Assembly (NCBI RefSeq): GCF_014205275.1
Contig: NZ_JACHND010000001.1
Span: forward strand, 8,122,001 to 8,186,000
DNA: 64,000 nt
Reading direction: 5' to 3'
DNA from: Sphaerisporangium siamense
GTDB lineage: Bacteria > Actinomycetota > Actinomycetes > Streptosporangiales > Streptosporangiaceae
The notes under the pieces are model-generated. The model made no database searches. It was not told where the DNA came from and worked only from the letters and a program-made list of their open reading frames with translations. Below, in pieces: positions 1-10,721 of the stretch; the stretch's first letter is position 1, and each line of letters starts with the position of its first letter. The position numbers were made by a program, and so were the translations under genes.

Positions 1-101
1 GCGAGCGCCCTGACCTCGTCCACCCGGGGGACGAGGGCGTCGAGGGTGGCCCGCAGGGCGGCCGGCTGCTCGGCGATCTCGCTGCGCATCTTGGTCGTCA
101 T
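1..101 (-). CDS. SIS-domain sugar isomerase/deaminase, N-terminal fragment
   Basis: Only the first 33 codons lie in the window, read leftward from the ATG at 101 (begins MTTKMRSEIAEQPAALRATL). This opening, with an EIAEQPxxL motif, is typical of SIS-domain proteins of the AgaS / glucosamine-6-phosphate deaminase-like group, which isomerise or deaminate phosphorylated amino sugars in the cytoplasm. The gene is divergent from the GntR regulator at 258 and shares its palindromic operator, which fits an amino-sugar catabolic role. The SIS fold and active site lie outside the window, so the specific reaction is inferred. Confidence 0.7.
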   Translation of the reverse strand, partial: MTTKMRSEIAEQPAALRATLDALVPRVDEVRAL

Positions 102-168
102 CCGTACCCGTCCTTCAGCTTCGGTAGGGCGAGATCGGGCCGTTATCGATCCGTCGCCGGTCCGTACG

Positions 169-211
169 TTGACACTGATTTCTGACGTGTGGTCTAGTCC
201 GGACTAGACCA
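169..211 (+). promoter_or_regulatory. Promoter with embedded DasR-type (dre-like) palindromic operator
   Basis: A perfect 22-bp palindrome at 190-211 has arms TGGTCTAGTCC and GGACTAGACCA. Each arm closely matches the dre half-site bound by DasR-type GntR repressors (known consensus around TGGTCTAGACCA). A -35 hexamer TTGACA at 169-174 is followed after 18 bp by TCTAGT (193-198), a 4/6 match to TATAAT that lies inside the palindrome, so repressor binding would block this promoter. It faces the GntR gene at 258 and also sits upstream of the divergent SIS gene. This suggests autoregulation plus control of the sugar genes. Confidence 0.75.
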
Positions 212-257
212 GCATGAACTTTAACTTATAACGACATAGAGATCGAGAGGAGAATAG

Positions 258-998
258 GTGCCGCAGATCGACCCCGACAGCCCCGTCCCGAAGTACTTCC
301 AGCTGCGCGAGATCCTCCTCGACCTCATCGAGAGCAACGAGCTTTCCATCGGGGCGGCGATCCCCTCCGAGCGAGAGCTTTGCCAGCGCTTCGGCCTGTC
401 GCGGATGACTGTACGCCAGGCGGTCGACCACCTCGTCTCCGAGGGGCGCCTACACCGCGTCGCCGGCAAAGGCACCTTCGTCGCCCGTCCGAAGATCGAG
501 ATGGCGCTGCGGCTCACCTCCTTCAGCGACGACATGCGGGCGCGCGGCATGGAGCCCGGCTCCCGCGACCTCGACCGGCGCGTGGTCCGGGCCAGCGCAC
601 ACCTCGCCAGGGAACTCGGCATCCAGCCGGGCGAGGCCGTCCACTTCATCGAGCGGCTGCGCACCGCCGACGGCGAACCCCTGTGCATCGAACGGGCTCA
701 CATCCCTGTATCTTTCGCGCCGGATCTGGCATCGTTCGACCTGTCCGGCCGATCCCTCTACGCGCTCCTGGAGACGCGGCACGGGGTCGTGCTGGACGCC
801 GGAGAACTGACCATCGACGGGGGCATCGCCGACCCGGGCGACGCCGACCTGCTCAAGATGCCCAGAGGCGGGGCCGTGCTGCTGCTCCAGCGCCGGTCGT
901 TCTCGGGCGGCGTCTGTGTCGAGTTCGGGGTGTCGACCTACCGCGCCGACCGGTACCAGCTCCGCACGGTGCTGGAGATACCGACACGGCGCAGCTGA
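258..998 (+). CDS. GntR/HutC-family repressor, DasR-like
   Basis: This is a 246-residue cytoplasmic regulator. An N-terminal winged helix of about 70 residues (VPKYFQLREILLDL, then RELCQRFGLSRMTVRQAV) ends in the GntR hallmark GRLHRVAGKGTFVA, and a UTRA effector domain follows from about residue 85 (LTSFSDDMRARGMEP to the YRADRYQL end). This HutC/DasR architecture binds phosphorylated amino sugars such as GlcN-6-P. The start is GTG at 258 behind a GAGAGGAGAA ribosome site. A dre-like operator lies just upstream and a PTS permease 32 bp downstream. It is probably a local paralogue of the global DasR rather than DasR itself, since it sits in a dedicated sugar module. Confidence 0.88.
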   Translation: MPQIDPDSPVPKYFQLREILLDLIESNELSIGAAIPSERELCQRFGLSRMTVRQAVDHLVSEGRLHRVAGKGTFVARPKIEMALRLTSFSDDMRARGMEPGSRDLDRRVVRASAHLARELGIQPGEAVHFIERLRTADGEPLCIERAHIPVSFAPDLASFDLSGRSLYALLETRHGVVLDAGELTIDGGIADPGDADLLKMPRGGAVLLLQRRSFSGGVCVEFGVSTYRADRYQLRTVLEIPTRRS

Positions 999-1030
999 AT
1001 CCTCCCTTCCCCGACCTGGAGGAATAGCCG

Positions 1031-2365
1031 ATGAGCTCCGCCTCGGCCGAAGCGGGCCTCCCCGCGCCCCCGCCCCCGAGAGCCGGCGTCATGTCGATCC
1101 TGTCGCGCATCGGCCGCTCGCTGATGCTGCCGATCGCGGCCCTTCCCGCGGCGGCCCTGCTGCGCCGGCTCGGCCAGGACGACCTCCTCGGCCGCACCCA
1201 CAACGCGGCGCTCGACAAGATCGCCGAGGTGGTCGGCGGCGCGGGCACGGCGCTCTTCGACAACCTTCCCCTGCTCTTCGCGATCGGCGTGGCCATCGGG
1301 TACGCGCGGCGCTCGGACGGCTCGACCGGCCTGGCCGCGCTGATCGGCTACCTGGTGTTCGACCGGGTCTCCAAGCTCCTGTTCTTCGACGCCTCCGGCT
1401 ACGCCGTCCACGACCGCGTCGCCCAGACCGTCCTGGACGCCGAGGGCAGGCCCGCCCAGGTGATCAACCTGGCCGCGGGCAACCCCACCGGCGTGCTCGG
1501 CGGCATCGTCATCGGCCTGGTCACCGCCGTGCTCTACCAGCGCTACCACCGCATCAAGCTGCCCACCTGGCTGGCGTTCTTCGGCGGGCGCCGGTTCGTC
1601 CCCATCGTCACGGCGTTCGCCGCCCTGGTGCTCGGCGTGGTGTTCGGCGTCCTGTGGCAGCCCGTCGGCGAGTGGATGACCGCCTTCGGAGGCTGGCTCG
1701 CCGACCACTCCACCGCGGGCGCCGGCATCTACGGCGTCGCCAACCGCCTGCTGATCCCGTTCGGCCTGCACCACTTCCTGAACTCGATGGTGTGGTTCCA
1801 GGTGCCGGACTGCACGGTCGGCGGCCGGCAGTTCGCCGGCGACCTCACCTGCTACCTGCAGGGCAACCCCGGCTCCGGCGAGTTCATGGCGGGGTTCTTC
1901 CCCGTCATCATGTTCGGCCTGCCCGCCGCGGCGATCGCCATCTGGCGCGCCGCGCCGCCGCACCGCCGCCGCGCCGTGGGCGGCATCATGATCTCGGCGG
2001 CGCTGGTGGCGTTCGTGACCGGCATCACCGAGCCGATCGAGTTCGCGTTCATCTTCGTCGCGCCGCTGCTGTTCGTCATCCACGCCCTGCTGACCGGGGT
2101 CTCGATGGCGCTGGTGGCCGCCATGGACGGGCACCTGGGCTTCGGCTTCTCCGCCGGGGTCATCGACGCGGCGCTCAACGCGACCAAGTCCAACACCGAC
2201 AAGTTCTGGCAGATCATGGTGCTCGGCCTCATCTACGCGGCCGTGTACTACGCGGTGTTCACCTTCCTGATCAAACGCCTGAACATCCTCACCCCGGGCC
2301 GCGAGCCGGAACCCGACCCCGACGCCGGGGAACCCGCCGCGCCCGCGTCCAGAAACGGCCCCTGA
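1031..2365 (+). CDS. PTS EIIC permease, N-acetylglucosamine/glucose family
   Basis: This is a 444-residue polytopic membrane protein of the Glc/GlcNAc PTS superfamily. It carries the conserved GITEPIEFAF motif near residue 340 and the family-typical N-terminus (LSRIGRSLMLPIAALPAAALL). It has only the EIIC domain, as in Streptomyces NagE2; EIIB, EIIA, HPr and EI must be encoded elsewhere. It imports and phosphorylates the sugar together with those partners. The ATG at 1031 has a GGAGGA site and lies 32 bp after the repressor gene, so the two are probably co-transcribed. GlcNAc is the likely substrate given the dre-like operator, but glucose cannot be excluded. Confidence 0.85.
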   Translation: MSSASAEAGLPAPPPPRAGVMSILSRIGRSLMLPIAALPAAALLRRLGQDDLLGRTHNAALDKIAEVVGGAGTALFDNLPLLFAIGVAIGYARRSDGSTGLAALIGYLVFDRVSKLLFFDASGYAVHDRVAQTVLDAEGRPAQVINLAAGNPTGVLGGIVIGLVTAVLYQRYHRIKLPTWLAFFGGRRFVPIVTAFAALVLGVVFGVLWQPVGEWMTAFGGWLADHSTAGAGIYGVANRLLIPFGLHHFLNSMVWFQVPDCTVGGRQFAGDLTCYLQGNPGSGEFMAGFFPVIMFGLPAAAIAIWRAAPPHRRRAVGGIMISAALVAFVTGITEPIEFAFIFVAPLLFVIHALLTGVSMALVAAMDGHLGFGFSAGVIDAALNATKSNTDKFWQIMVLGLIYAAVYYAVFTFLIKRLNILTPGREPEPDPDAGEPAAPASRNGP

Positions 2366-2401
2366 CGGCCGGTATCAACCCCGCGCCCCGAGGTCTCCTA
2401 A

Positions 2402-2977
2402 GTGGCGTCCCGACCGCCGACGACACCGGAGCCTCCCGCGATGCCCCCGTCCTCCCGACCCATGCCCCTCCCTCGTCTGGGCGCCGTCCCCCCGGCCGAC
2501 CCGCCGTACGACGAGGAGCGCCGCGTGCCCGCCGCCCTGGCGCACGGCCCCCGGCCGCGCGCCCATGGCCCCGCCCACGACCCCGCCCATGACCGGGCCC
2601 GCGCCGCCCCGCGCGAGCGCCGCAGGGACGATCCTGGGGCCGCGCGGCGGGGCCACCGCGCGGACGGCGCCCCGCCCGGCGCGCGGGGGCTGCGCGCGCT
2701 CGGGCAGGCCCTGGCCGAGGTCCTGGCCGGACGCCGGCCGCCCGCCGGCGTGGCCGACCACCTGACCGAGCGCGCCTACGCGGAGCTGGTGCGCGCCGGC
2801 CGCATGATCGAGACGCGACGGCCCCCGCTGGCCGGCGCGCCGCACGTCCACCGGCCGCGGGACGGCGTGGTCGAGGCGTGCCTGCTGCTGCACTGCGGCG
2901 AGCGCAGCCGCGTGCTGGCGCTGCGCGTCGAACGCCGGGGCACTCAGTGGTTGTGCACGGAGTTCGAGACGGCCTGA
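2402..2977 (+). CDS. Rv3235-family protein
   Basis: This is a 191-residue protein with a disordered Pro/Arg-rich N-terminal half and a compact C-terminal domain (about 95-191: [18 protein letters not shown], then RPRDGVVEACLLLHCGERSR). That pattern matches actinobacterial Rv3235-family proteins, which lie beside secA in many genomes. Its function is unknown. The start is GTG at 2402. It follows the PTS gene by 36 bp, converges on secA, and ends just before a strong terminator hairpin. Part of the N-terminal region is low-complexity, so the exact start is less certain than the domain call. Confidence 0.72.
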   Translation: MASRPPTTPEPPAMPPSSRPMPLPRLGAVPPADPPYDEERRVPAALAHGPRPRAHGPAHDPAHDRARAAPRERRRDDPGAARRGHRADGAPPGARGLRALGQALAEVLAGRRPPAGVADHLTERAYAELVRAGRMIETRRPPLAGAPHVHRPRDGVVEACLLLHCGERSRVLALRVERRGTQWLCTEFETA

Positions 2978-2983
2978 ACGCCG

Positions 2984-3016
2984 CGGCCCCGCGACCTGTG
3001 GAAGGTCGCGGGGCCG
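2984..3016. terminator. Bidirectional terminator hairpin
   Basis: A perfect 14-bp stem (CGGCCCCGCGACCT at 2984-2997 with its complement at 3003-3016) encloses a 5-nt loop. It sits between the convergent Rv3235-like gene (ends 2977) and secA (ends 3056). No T-tract is present, as is common in high-GC actinomycetes. Confidence 0.8.
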
Positions 3017-3055
3017 GTCGGCGCTCTGTCCCCGGCGCGCGGCCGGGGGACGTGC

Positions 3056-5857
<2,802 letters not shown>

Positions 5858-6160
5858 TTTGTGTAAAGCTCCTCGCAGGTCTGTACCGCGGCCCGGCGGC
5901 CGGGACATGAGGACATAACAGAGTTCCCCGTAACCATGGTAGGCGGTTTCACCACCGCACACAGCCACCGTCAAAGACGCTGTCGGGGCCCGCCGAGTTC
6001 CCGGCTTTCCCCGCGCCGGGACGTTCATCCGGGTTACACCGGTACGGCCTGCGACGACCGGCGGGCACGTTGTATATCGTGCGACGTTAAGGGGAGGGAA
6101 TCTTTGCCACTGGGCACGGCCCTCCCGGCACACGCGATACCGAAGCGAGATCAAGGAGTC
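5858..6160. other. Divergent intergenic region, secA / small membrane protein
   Basis: This 303-bp gap must hold the promoters of secA (leftward) and of the gene at 6161 (rightward). I see ribosome sites at each end but no convincing -35/-10 pair, operator or RNA. The reading frames open through it lack actinobacterial coding character. Confidence 0.5.
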
Positions 6161-6439
6161 ATGATGGCCGAGAGCGCACCGGCGCAGGCACACGGCGGGC
6201 AGTCCCACGCGGGGCGTCCGACCTCATGGCTGGCCGTCACCGTGATGCTTCTTGGGTTCACGATCGGCGGGGTGGCGCTGTGCATGGGGCCCAACTGGTT
6301 CCTGTTCTGGCTCGGCGGCGGCGTCGTGGTGGTCGGCGGCATCCTCGCCCTGATCTTCGACATCTTCTCCGACGTCATCGAGGACGCCCCCCGCGAGATC
6401 GCCGTCCAGGAGCACCACTCCCCGTTCGAGCGCCACTAG
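6161..6439 (+). CDS. Small two-helix membrane protein (HGxxPAAW/DUF6704-like)
   Basis: This is a 92-residue protein with a short polar N-terminus ([18 protein letters not shown]) followed by two transmembrane helices (about 24-45 and 47-68) and an acidic tail. The HG...W start followed by [12 protein letters not shown] resembles small conserved actinobacterial membrane proteins of the DUF6704/HGxxPAAW type, whose role is unknown. The ATG at 6161 follows an AAGGAG site in ATCAAGGAGTC; a second ATG follows immediately. It is divergent from secA and convergent with the YcaQ-like gene. Confidence 0.75.
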   Translation: MMAESAPAQAHGGQSHAGRPTSWLAVTVMLLGFTIGGVALCMGPNWFLFWLGGGVVVVGGILALIFDIFSDVIEDAPREIAVQEHHSPFERH

Positions 6440-6448
6440 CCTCCCGGC

Positions 6449-6476
6449 CCGGGCCCGCCCTCGCCCGCGGGCCCGG
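6449..6476. terminator. Bidirectional terminator hairpin
   Basis: A perfect 10-bp GC stem (CCGGGCCCGC at 6449-6458 with GCGGGCCCGG at 6467-6476) and an 8-nt loop lie between the convergent small membrane protein (ends 6439) and the glycosylase-like gene (ends 6480). Confidence 0.65.
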
Positions 6477-6479
6477 AGG

Positions 6480-7709
6480 TCAGAGGGAACCCGCCAGTAG
6501 GGCCGACTGGAGAGGCAGGGCGGCCTCGGCGGGCACCACGCGCTCCACGCGGATGTCGTCGCAGCCCACCCAGGTGGCCGCCTCCCGCAGGGCCTCGGCC
6601 ATGGCCTCGGCCGCGCCGGCCCGCACCCGCCCGCCCGGTCCCGGCTCGAAGCCGACCTGGCGGGCCACGAACGTCCTTCCCTCCCGCGCGGGGTCGACCC
6701 GGCCGATCAGGCGGCCCCCCGCGAGCACCGGCATCGTGAAGTAGCCGTGCACCCGCTTGTCCTTCGGCACGTACGCCTCCAGGCGGTGGGTGAAGCCGAA
6801 CACCCGCTCGGTGCGGGGACGGTCCCACACCAGCGAGTCGAACGGGGACAGCGGGGTGGTGCGGTGGCGGCCCCGCGGCGCGGACTCCAGCGCCGCCGGG
6901 TCGGCCCACGAGACGGCCCCGCCCCGCGCGGCCTCCCAGCCGGCCACCTTGACCGGGACCAGCCCCGCCGAGCCGTCGGCCAGAGCCGTGTCGAGCATCG
7001 TGGCGTGCCGGCCCCTGAGCCGCAGGAAGTCGATCAGGTCGGCGCGGGTCGCCACGCCCAGCGCCGCCCCGGCGACGCGGGCCAGCCGCGTGACGCACTC
7101 CTCGTCGGTGAGCGACTCCTGGAGCAGGGACGGCGGCACGACGCGCTCGGCGACGTCGTAGACCCGGCGCCAGCCGACGCGGCGGGTGCAGACGACCTCG
7201 CCGATGTCGAGCAGGTACTCCACCGCGATCTTGACGTCGGACCAGTCCCACCAGGGGCCGCCGTTCTTGGCGCCGCCCAGCTCGGTGGTGGTCAGCGGGC
7301 CCTCGTCGCGGACCTGGTCGAGCACCTTGCCGATGGTGGGCGGCACCTCGTGCCACCGGAAGCGCCGCTCGCGGTAGGCCTTGCGGCGGAACTCGTACAG
7401 CGGCCAGTGGTCGATGGGCAGGATGCACGCCGCGTGGCACCAGTACTCGAAGGCCAGGGCGGGCTCGTGCCAGTAGGCCCGCTCGACCTTGGCCCGGCCC
7501 ACCGCCCCCAGCCGTGCGTACGCCACCAGCTCGTGGGAGCGGGCGAGCACCGAGATCGTGTCGAGCTGGACGGCGGCCAGGCGGCGCAGCACCGCCGCGG
7601 CCCCGCCCCTGCGGGACTCGGCGCCGAGGAAGCCCTGGGCGCGCAGGATGGCGCGCCGGGCGTCGTCGGCGGACAGTTCGGCCACGGGAACGGGGAGACC
7701 ACTGGGCAT
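6480..7709 (-). CDS. YcaQ/AlkZ-family winged-helix DNA glycosylase
   Basis: This 409-residue protein of the HTH_42 (YcaQ/AlkZ) family is built of tandem winged helices plus a beta-barrel. AlkZ and E. coli YcaQ excise bulky or crosslinked alkylated bases using a Q-hydrophobic-Q/D pair. Here QLD at residues 48-50 (AAVQLDTISVLARS) matches the YcaQ form. Further family blocks are YWHEPALAFEYWCHAACILP and FTHRLEAYVPKDKRVHGYF. It is monocistronic on the minus strand. A housekeeping unhooking glycosylase is more likely than a self-resistance enzyme, since no antibiotic cluster is adjacent. Confidence 0.82.
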   Translation of the reverse strand: MPSGLPVPVAELSADDARRAILRAQGFLGAESRRGGAAAVLRRLAAVQLDTISVLARSHELVAYARLGAVGRAKVERAYWHEPALAFEYWCHAACILPIDHWPLYEFRRKAYRERRFRWHEVPPTIGKVLDQVRDEGPLTTTELGGAKNGGPWWDWSDVKIAVEYLLDIGEVVCTRRVGWRRVYDVAERVVPPSLLQESLTDEECVTRLARVAGAALGVATRADLIDFLRLRGRHATMLDTALADGSAGLVPVKVAGWEAARGGAVSWADPAALESAPRGRHRTTPLSPFDSLVWDRPRTERVFGFTHRLEAYVPKDKRVHGYFTMPVLAGGRLIGRVDPAREGRTFVARQVGFEPGPGGRVRAGAAEAMAEALREAATWVGCDDIRVERVVPAEAALPLQSALLAGSL

Positions 7710-7780
7710 GCGTCGATGGTAGGGCCTGCCACCGACAAAACCACTACGCAGGTGTCACCCCGCCGCGCCCGCGCGGGAGG

Positions 7781-8482
7781 TCAGGTGATCTCCAGCAGGC
7801 GCTCGCGCACGGCGTAGACCACGGCCTCCATGCGGGAGTGGAGCTGCAGCTTCTCCAGGATGTTGCGGACGTGGTTCTTCACCGTGTTCTCGGAGATGAA
7901 CAGCTCCTTGGCGATCTCACGGTTGTTCATGCCCTTGGCGACCAGGCGCAGGACCTCCATCTCGCGGTCGGTCAGCCGGGGGACGGGAAGCTGCGGAGGA
8001 CGTTCGGCCTCCTTGCGGCTCATGTTGGCGAACTCGCTGATCAGCTTGGCCGCCATCGCCGGGTTGATCAGGGACTGCCCCTCGTGGACACCGCGCACGG
8101 CGTCGGGGACCTCGTCGATCTGGACGTCCTTCAGCAGGTAGCCCGTGGCCCCCGCCTTGATCGCCTCGAAGAGGTCCTCCTCCTCGTCGCTCACGGTCAG
8201 CATGATGATCCGCGCGCTCGGCACCGAGGCCTTGATCACTCTGGTGGCCTCGATGCCGCCCTGACGGGGCATGCGGACGTCCATCAGGACGACGTCGGGC
8301 AGGAGGCGGTCGGCGATCTCGACCGCCTCCTGACCATCGCTCGCCTCGCCCACCACATCGATGTCCGGCTCCGCGGCCAGCGCCAGTTCGAGGCTCCGCC
8401 GGATCAGCGCGTGATCGTCAACGATCAGCACGCGGATCGGCTCTCGCCCGGAGCGGCCGGCCGTTTCGTCGGTCTGCGTCAC
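7781..8482 (-). CDS. NarL/LuxR-family response regulator (orphan)
   Basis: This is a 233-residue two-domain regulator. The receiver domain (about 15-135) has acidic residues VDDH, phospho-acceptor Asp68 in [11 protein letters not shown], and Lys in YLLKD. A LuxR-type helix-turn-helix (about 165-230: [15 protein letters not shown], then [16 protein letters not shown]) follows. No histidine kinase is adjacent, and the same orphan lies between hpf and secA in Streptomyces. The GTG start at 8482 has a GAGGAGGAGGC site. It lies 138 bp downstream of hpf on the same strand, so it could be co-transcribed or have its own promoter there. Confidence 0.9.
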   Translation of the reverse strand: MTQTDETAGRSGREPIRVLIVDDHALIRRSLELALAAEPDIDVVGEASDGQEAVEIADRLLPDVVLMDVRMPRQGGIEATRVIKASVPSARIIMLTVSDEEEDLFEAIKAGATGYLLKDVQIDEVPDAVRGVHEGQSLINPAMAAKLISEFANMSRKEAERPPQLPVPRLTDREMEVLRLVAKGMNNREIAKELFISENTVKNHVRNILEKLQLHSRMEAVVYAVRERLLEIT

Positions 8483-8620
8483 GCCTCCTCCTCGTGGGGA
8501 GCCAGATCGCGCCGGGTAGGTCGAGCCCTACCGCACGACGCTCCCGCGCCGTCGGAACCGCCATCATTACACGGGTTTCCGGGTCGTGGGGTGGGTCGAG
8601 AGGATCTTCGAACGCCTTGG

Positions 8621-9292
8621 CTACTGTTCCACGAGTCGCAACACTCCGTACGCGTATCCGACACGTCGGTACACGACGCTGGGATGTCCGCTCTCCTTGT
8701 CCCTGAACAGGTAGAAATCATGGCCGACGAGTTCCATCTCCAGCAGTGCCTGGTCGATGGTCATCGGGTCGGCCTTGTGGAACTTCTCGCGGACGACGAG
8801 GGGGCCGTCACCGTCCATCTCGATGGGAACGATGGGCTCTTCGAAGACCTCCTCCTCGCGCGGGCCCTTGGCGGCCTCGGCCCGCTCCTTGGCCTGGGGC
8901 TCCGCGGGGAGCGGCTCGGGGAGCGGTTCGTAGGTCTCGGCGAGGGTGGAGGTCAGGGCGGCCACCGACGGGGGGCAGTGGTTGCCGTGGTGGACCTTGC
9001 GCCGGTCGGCGATGCGCCGGAGCCGGCCCTCGAGTTTGCCGAGCGCGATGTCGAGCGCCGCGAAGCGGTCGTCGGCGGACGCCTCGGCCCTGATGGCGGG
9101 ACCCTTGGAGTGGATCGTCAACTCGACCCGTTCACGATCCTCGGTAGCCCGCACGTTCGCGTTCTTGGACACCTCCACGTCGACGCGGATCAGCTTGTTG
9201 TCCAGTCGTTCGATCCTGGCCAGCTTGGTCGTCACATGATCGCGGAACCGGTCACTCACACTGGTGTGCCGTCCCTTGACGATGATGTCCAC
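8621..9292 (-). CDS. hpf: Long-form ribosome hibernation-promoting factor
   Basis: This is a 223-residue protein. The N-terminal S30AE domain (about 1-105: MDIIVKGRHTSVSDRFRDHV) binds the 30S decoding region. A charged linker joins it to the C-terminal dimerisation domain (about 165-223: DPMTIDQALLEMELVGHDFY, then VVYRRVGYAYGVL) that joins two 70S particles into 100S dimers in stationary phase. The two-domain form is standard in actinobacteria. The start is GTG at 9292 with a G-rich site (AAGGGGGGCC). It is followed on the same strand by the orphan response regulator. Confidence 0.95.
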   Translation of the reverse strand: MDIIVKGRHTSVSDRFRDHVTTKLARIERLDNKLIRVDVEVSKNANVRATEDRERVELTIHSKGPAIRAEASADDRFAALDIALGKLEGRLRRIADRRKVHHGNHCPPSVAALTSTLAETYEPLPEPLPAEPQAKERAEAAKGPREEEVFEEPIVPIEMDGDGPLVVREKFHKADPMTIDQALLEMELVGHDFYLFRDKESGHPSVVYRRVGYAYGVLRLVEQ

Positions 9293-9858
9293 TCAAAGGC
9301 CCCCCTTCGTATCGACAGCGAGGAGGACACCCGTCCGGCCGACCTGGTCTTCGTCCCCACATCCGCCTGCTGAGGGTCTCGCGGCTCTGTGCCACTACTG
9401 CCCTTCTCTTCTGACGGAGGACATCCGGACCTCCGGGAAGGCAGGACTTACCTCTAAGCCGCACCGTGATCGGTCGACGAAGAGTCGCCTTACGTGGGCC
9501 GTTTCGCCTGCGGCTGGCATCGGCTAGCCGGGCCGGCCCTCTTGCGGGGATCGGTCCGGTGCAACCACGGACCCGAACGGGTGCCATGCTCGAACGCTAG
9601 TCGCTGCCGGGCCGAATGTCAGCCGTGAGATCGGCCATAGGATCACATTGAGTGATTTCCTTGAGGATTCGAGCCCGGGGGCAGACCCGGTATTGGCCGT
9701 CCTCGTGCTCGGCACAGGCGACGTTTCCCACCCTCTGAACAGGAAGGTCAGCACGCGGGGGCATGGACATGCGGCCGTGCGGGGCGCCGGGGACTTTGAC
9801 GCAATCATTACCGTTCGTAATCTTTTTGCGTCGGATGTCGCCGGGCGTGTCGGGCGTG
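9293..9858. other. Long intergenic region upstream of hpf
   Basis: This is 566 bp between hpf (start 9292) and comF (ends 9859), both leftward. It must carry the hpf promoter. A structured AT-rich palindrome lies at 9798-9832 (listed separately). Open frames across the gap have no family resemblance and poor start sites. No recognisable sigma-factor promoter was identified with confidence. Confidence 0.5.
9798..9832. repeat. Nested AT-rich palindrome downstream of comF
   Basis: The outer arms GACGCAA (9798-9804) and TTGCGTC (9826-9832) flank the inner arms ATTAC (9807-9811) and GTAAT (9817-9821), with loop CGTTC. The element begins 27 bp beyond the comF stop. It could be a comF terminator or an operator for hpf; its low GC stands out from the surroundings. 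Confidence 0.5.
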
Positions 9859-10524
9859 TCACAAATGTCGTCGTGTGGCGGCGACGACCACCGCGAAGGG
9901 CACCTCGGCGCCCTCGGCGCGCAACGCCGCCGCGGCCGCCGCCAGCGTGGCCCCGGTGGTCACGACATCGTCCACCAGGACGGCCGTACGCCCTCTCAGA
10001 CGGCCGGCGGCCGCGGGGGTGACCTGGAAGGCACCCGCCACGTTCCGTGCCCGCTCCGGCGCGCTCAGGCCCGCCTGGTCGCGCACGCGGCGGCGGTGCC
10101 CGAGCACCGGCGCGCAGGCCACGGCGCGGCCCCGCAGGCCCTGGGCGGCGAGGGCGGCGAGACCCGCCACGGGATCATGGCCGCGCCGCCGCACGGCCCC
10201 GCGGGCGCTCGGCACCGGGACCAGGAGGAACGGCGCCGCGGGCGGGCCCGCGGCGCGGATCGCGACGCGGAGGCAGGCCGCGAGCGCGGGACGCAGCGCG
10301 GTGCGCCCGCGCTCCTTGTAGGCGAGGATCGCCCGGCGCGCCGCCCCCTCGTACGCGGCGGCGGCCCAGCACTCCGGCGGGCCGCCCGGCGTGGGCGGCC
10401 TCGCGAACGGGTGGGCGCCCATGAGCGCCAGGCACGCGGCGCACAGCACGGCGCCCGTCCGGCCGCAGCCGGCGCAGCGCGGCGGGAGGATCAGATCCAG
10501 CAGGTCGAGCAGGGAGGCCGGCAC
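9859..10524 (-). CDS. ComF-family phosphoribosyltransferase-like protein
   Basis: This is a 221-residue ComF/GntX family protein. An N-terminal zinc-ribbon-like segment (LPPRCAGCGRTGAVLCAAC) is followed by a type I PRTase fold whose PRPP loop is VLVDDVVTTGAT (about 185-196). Members act in DNA uptake or phosphoribosyl metabolism, but the biochemical role in actinobacteria is unknown. The start is GTG at 10524 with a weak GGGCGG site. It lies downstream of lpqB on the same strand, separated by a 197-bp repeat-bearing gap, in the same order as Rv3242c in M. tuberculosis. Confidence 0.88.
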   Translation of the reverse strand: MPASLLDLLDLILPPRCAGCGRTGAVLCAACLALMGAHPFARPPTPGGPPECWAAAAYEGAARRAILAYKERGRTALRPALAACLRVAIRAAGPPAAPFLLVPVPSARGAVRRRGHDPVAGLAALAAQGLRGRAVACAPVLGHRRRVRDQAGLSAPERARNVAGAFQVTPAAAGRLRGRTAVLVDDVVTTGATLAAAAAALRAEGAEVPFAVVVAATRRHL

Positions 10525-10560
10525 CCGCCCAGCATCGGCCCCGCCTCCGACGGAAACCCC

Positions 10561-10680
10561 GCCGAGACGGGCCCGTCCACAGCCCGTGGCCGATCCCGGC
10601 CACGACGGGCCGTCCGTCCACAGCCCGTGGCCATCCGGCTACATCATGCCGTCCGGCCACAGCCCGTGGGCCCCCGGCCG
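10561..10680. repeat. Three imperfect ~40-bp repeats between lpqB and comF
   Basis: The 13-mer CCACAGCCCGTGG recurs at 10577-10589, 10618-10630 and 10657-10669 (spacing 41 and 39 bp). Each copy has CCAC...GTGG hairpin arms, and the flanks (GGGCCGTCC, GCCGTCCGG) are also partly repeated. The array fills the gap between lpqB (ends 10722) and comF (starts 10524). Confidence 0.7.
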
Positions 10681-10721
10681 CCGTCGGCGGAGAAGCGCAC
10701 GGGACGCTCCCGGCGCGGAGG

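Noticed and set aside
5858-6208. An extended SecA N-terminus of about 117 residues.
   Set aside because: Family members begin near [12 protein letters not shown] 5857 has a good ribosome site.
9600-9760. A SigR-type promoter for hpf (GGAAT-N18-GTT) on the minus strand.
   Set aside because: A GGAAAT-like box exists near 9656 but no GTT lies at the required spacing.
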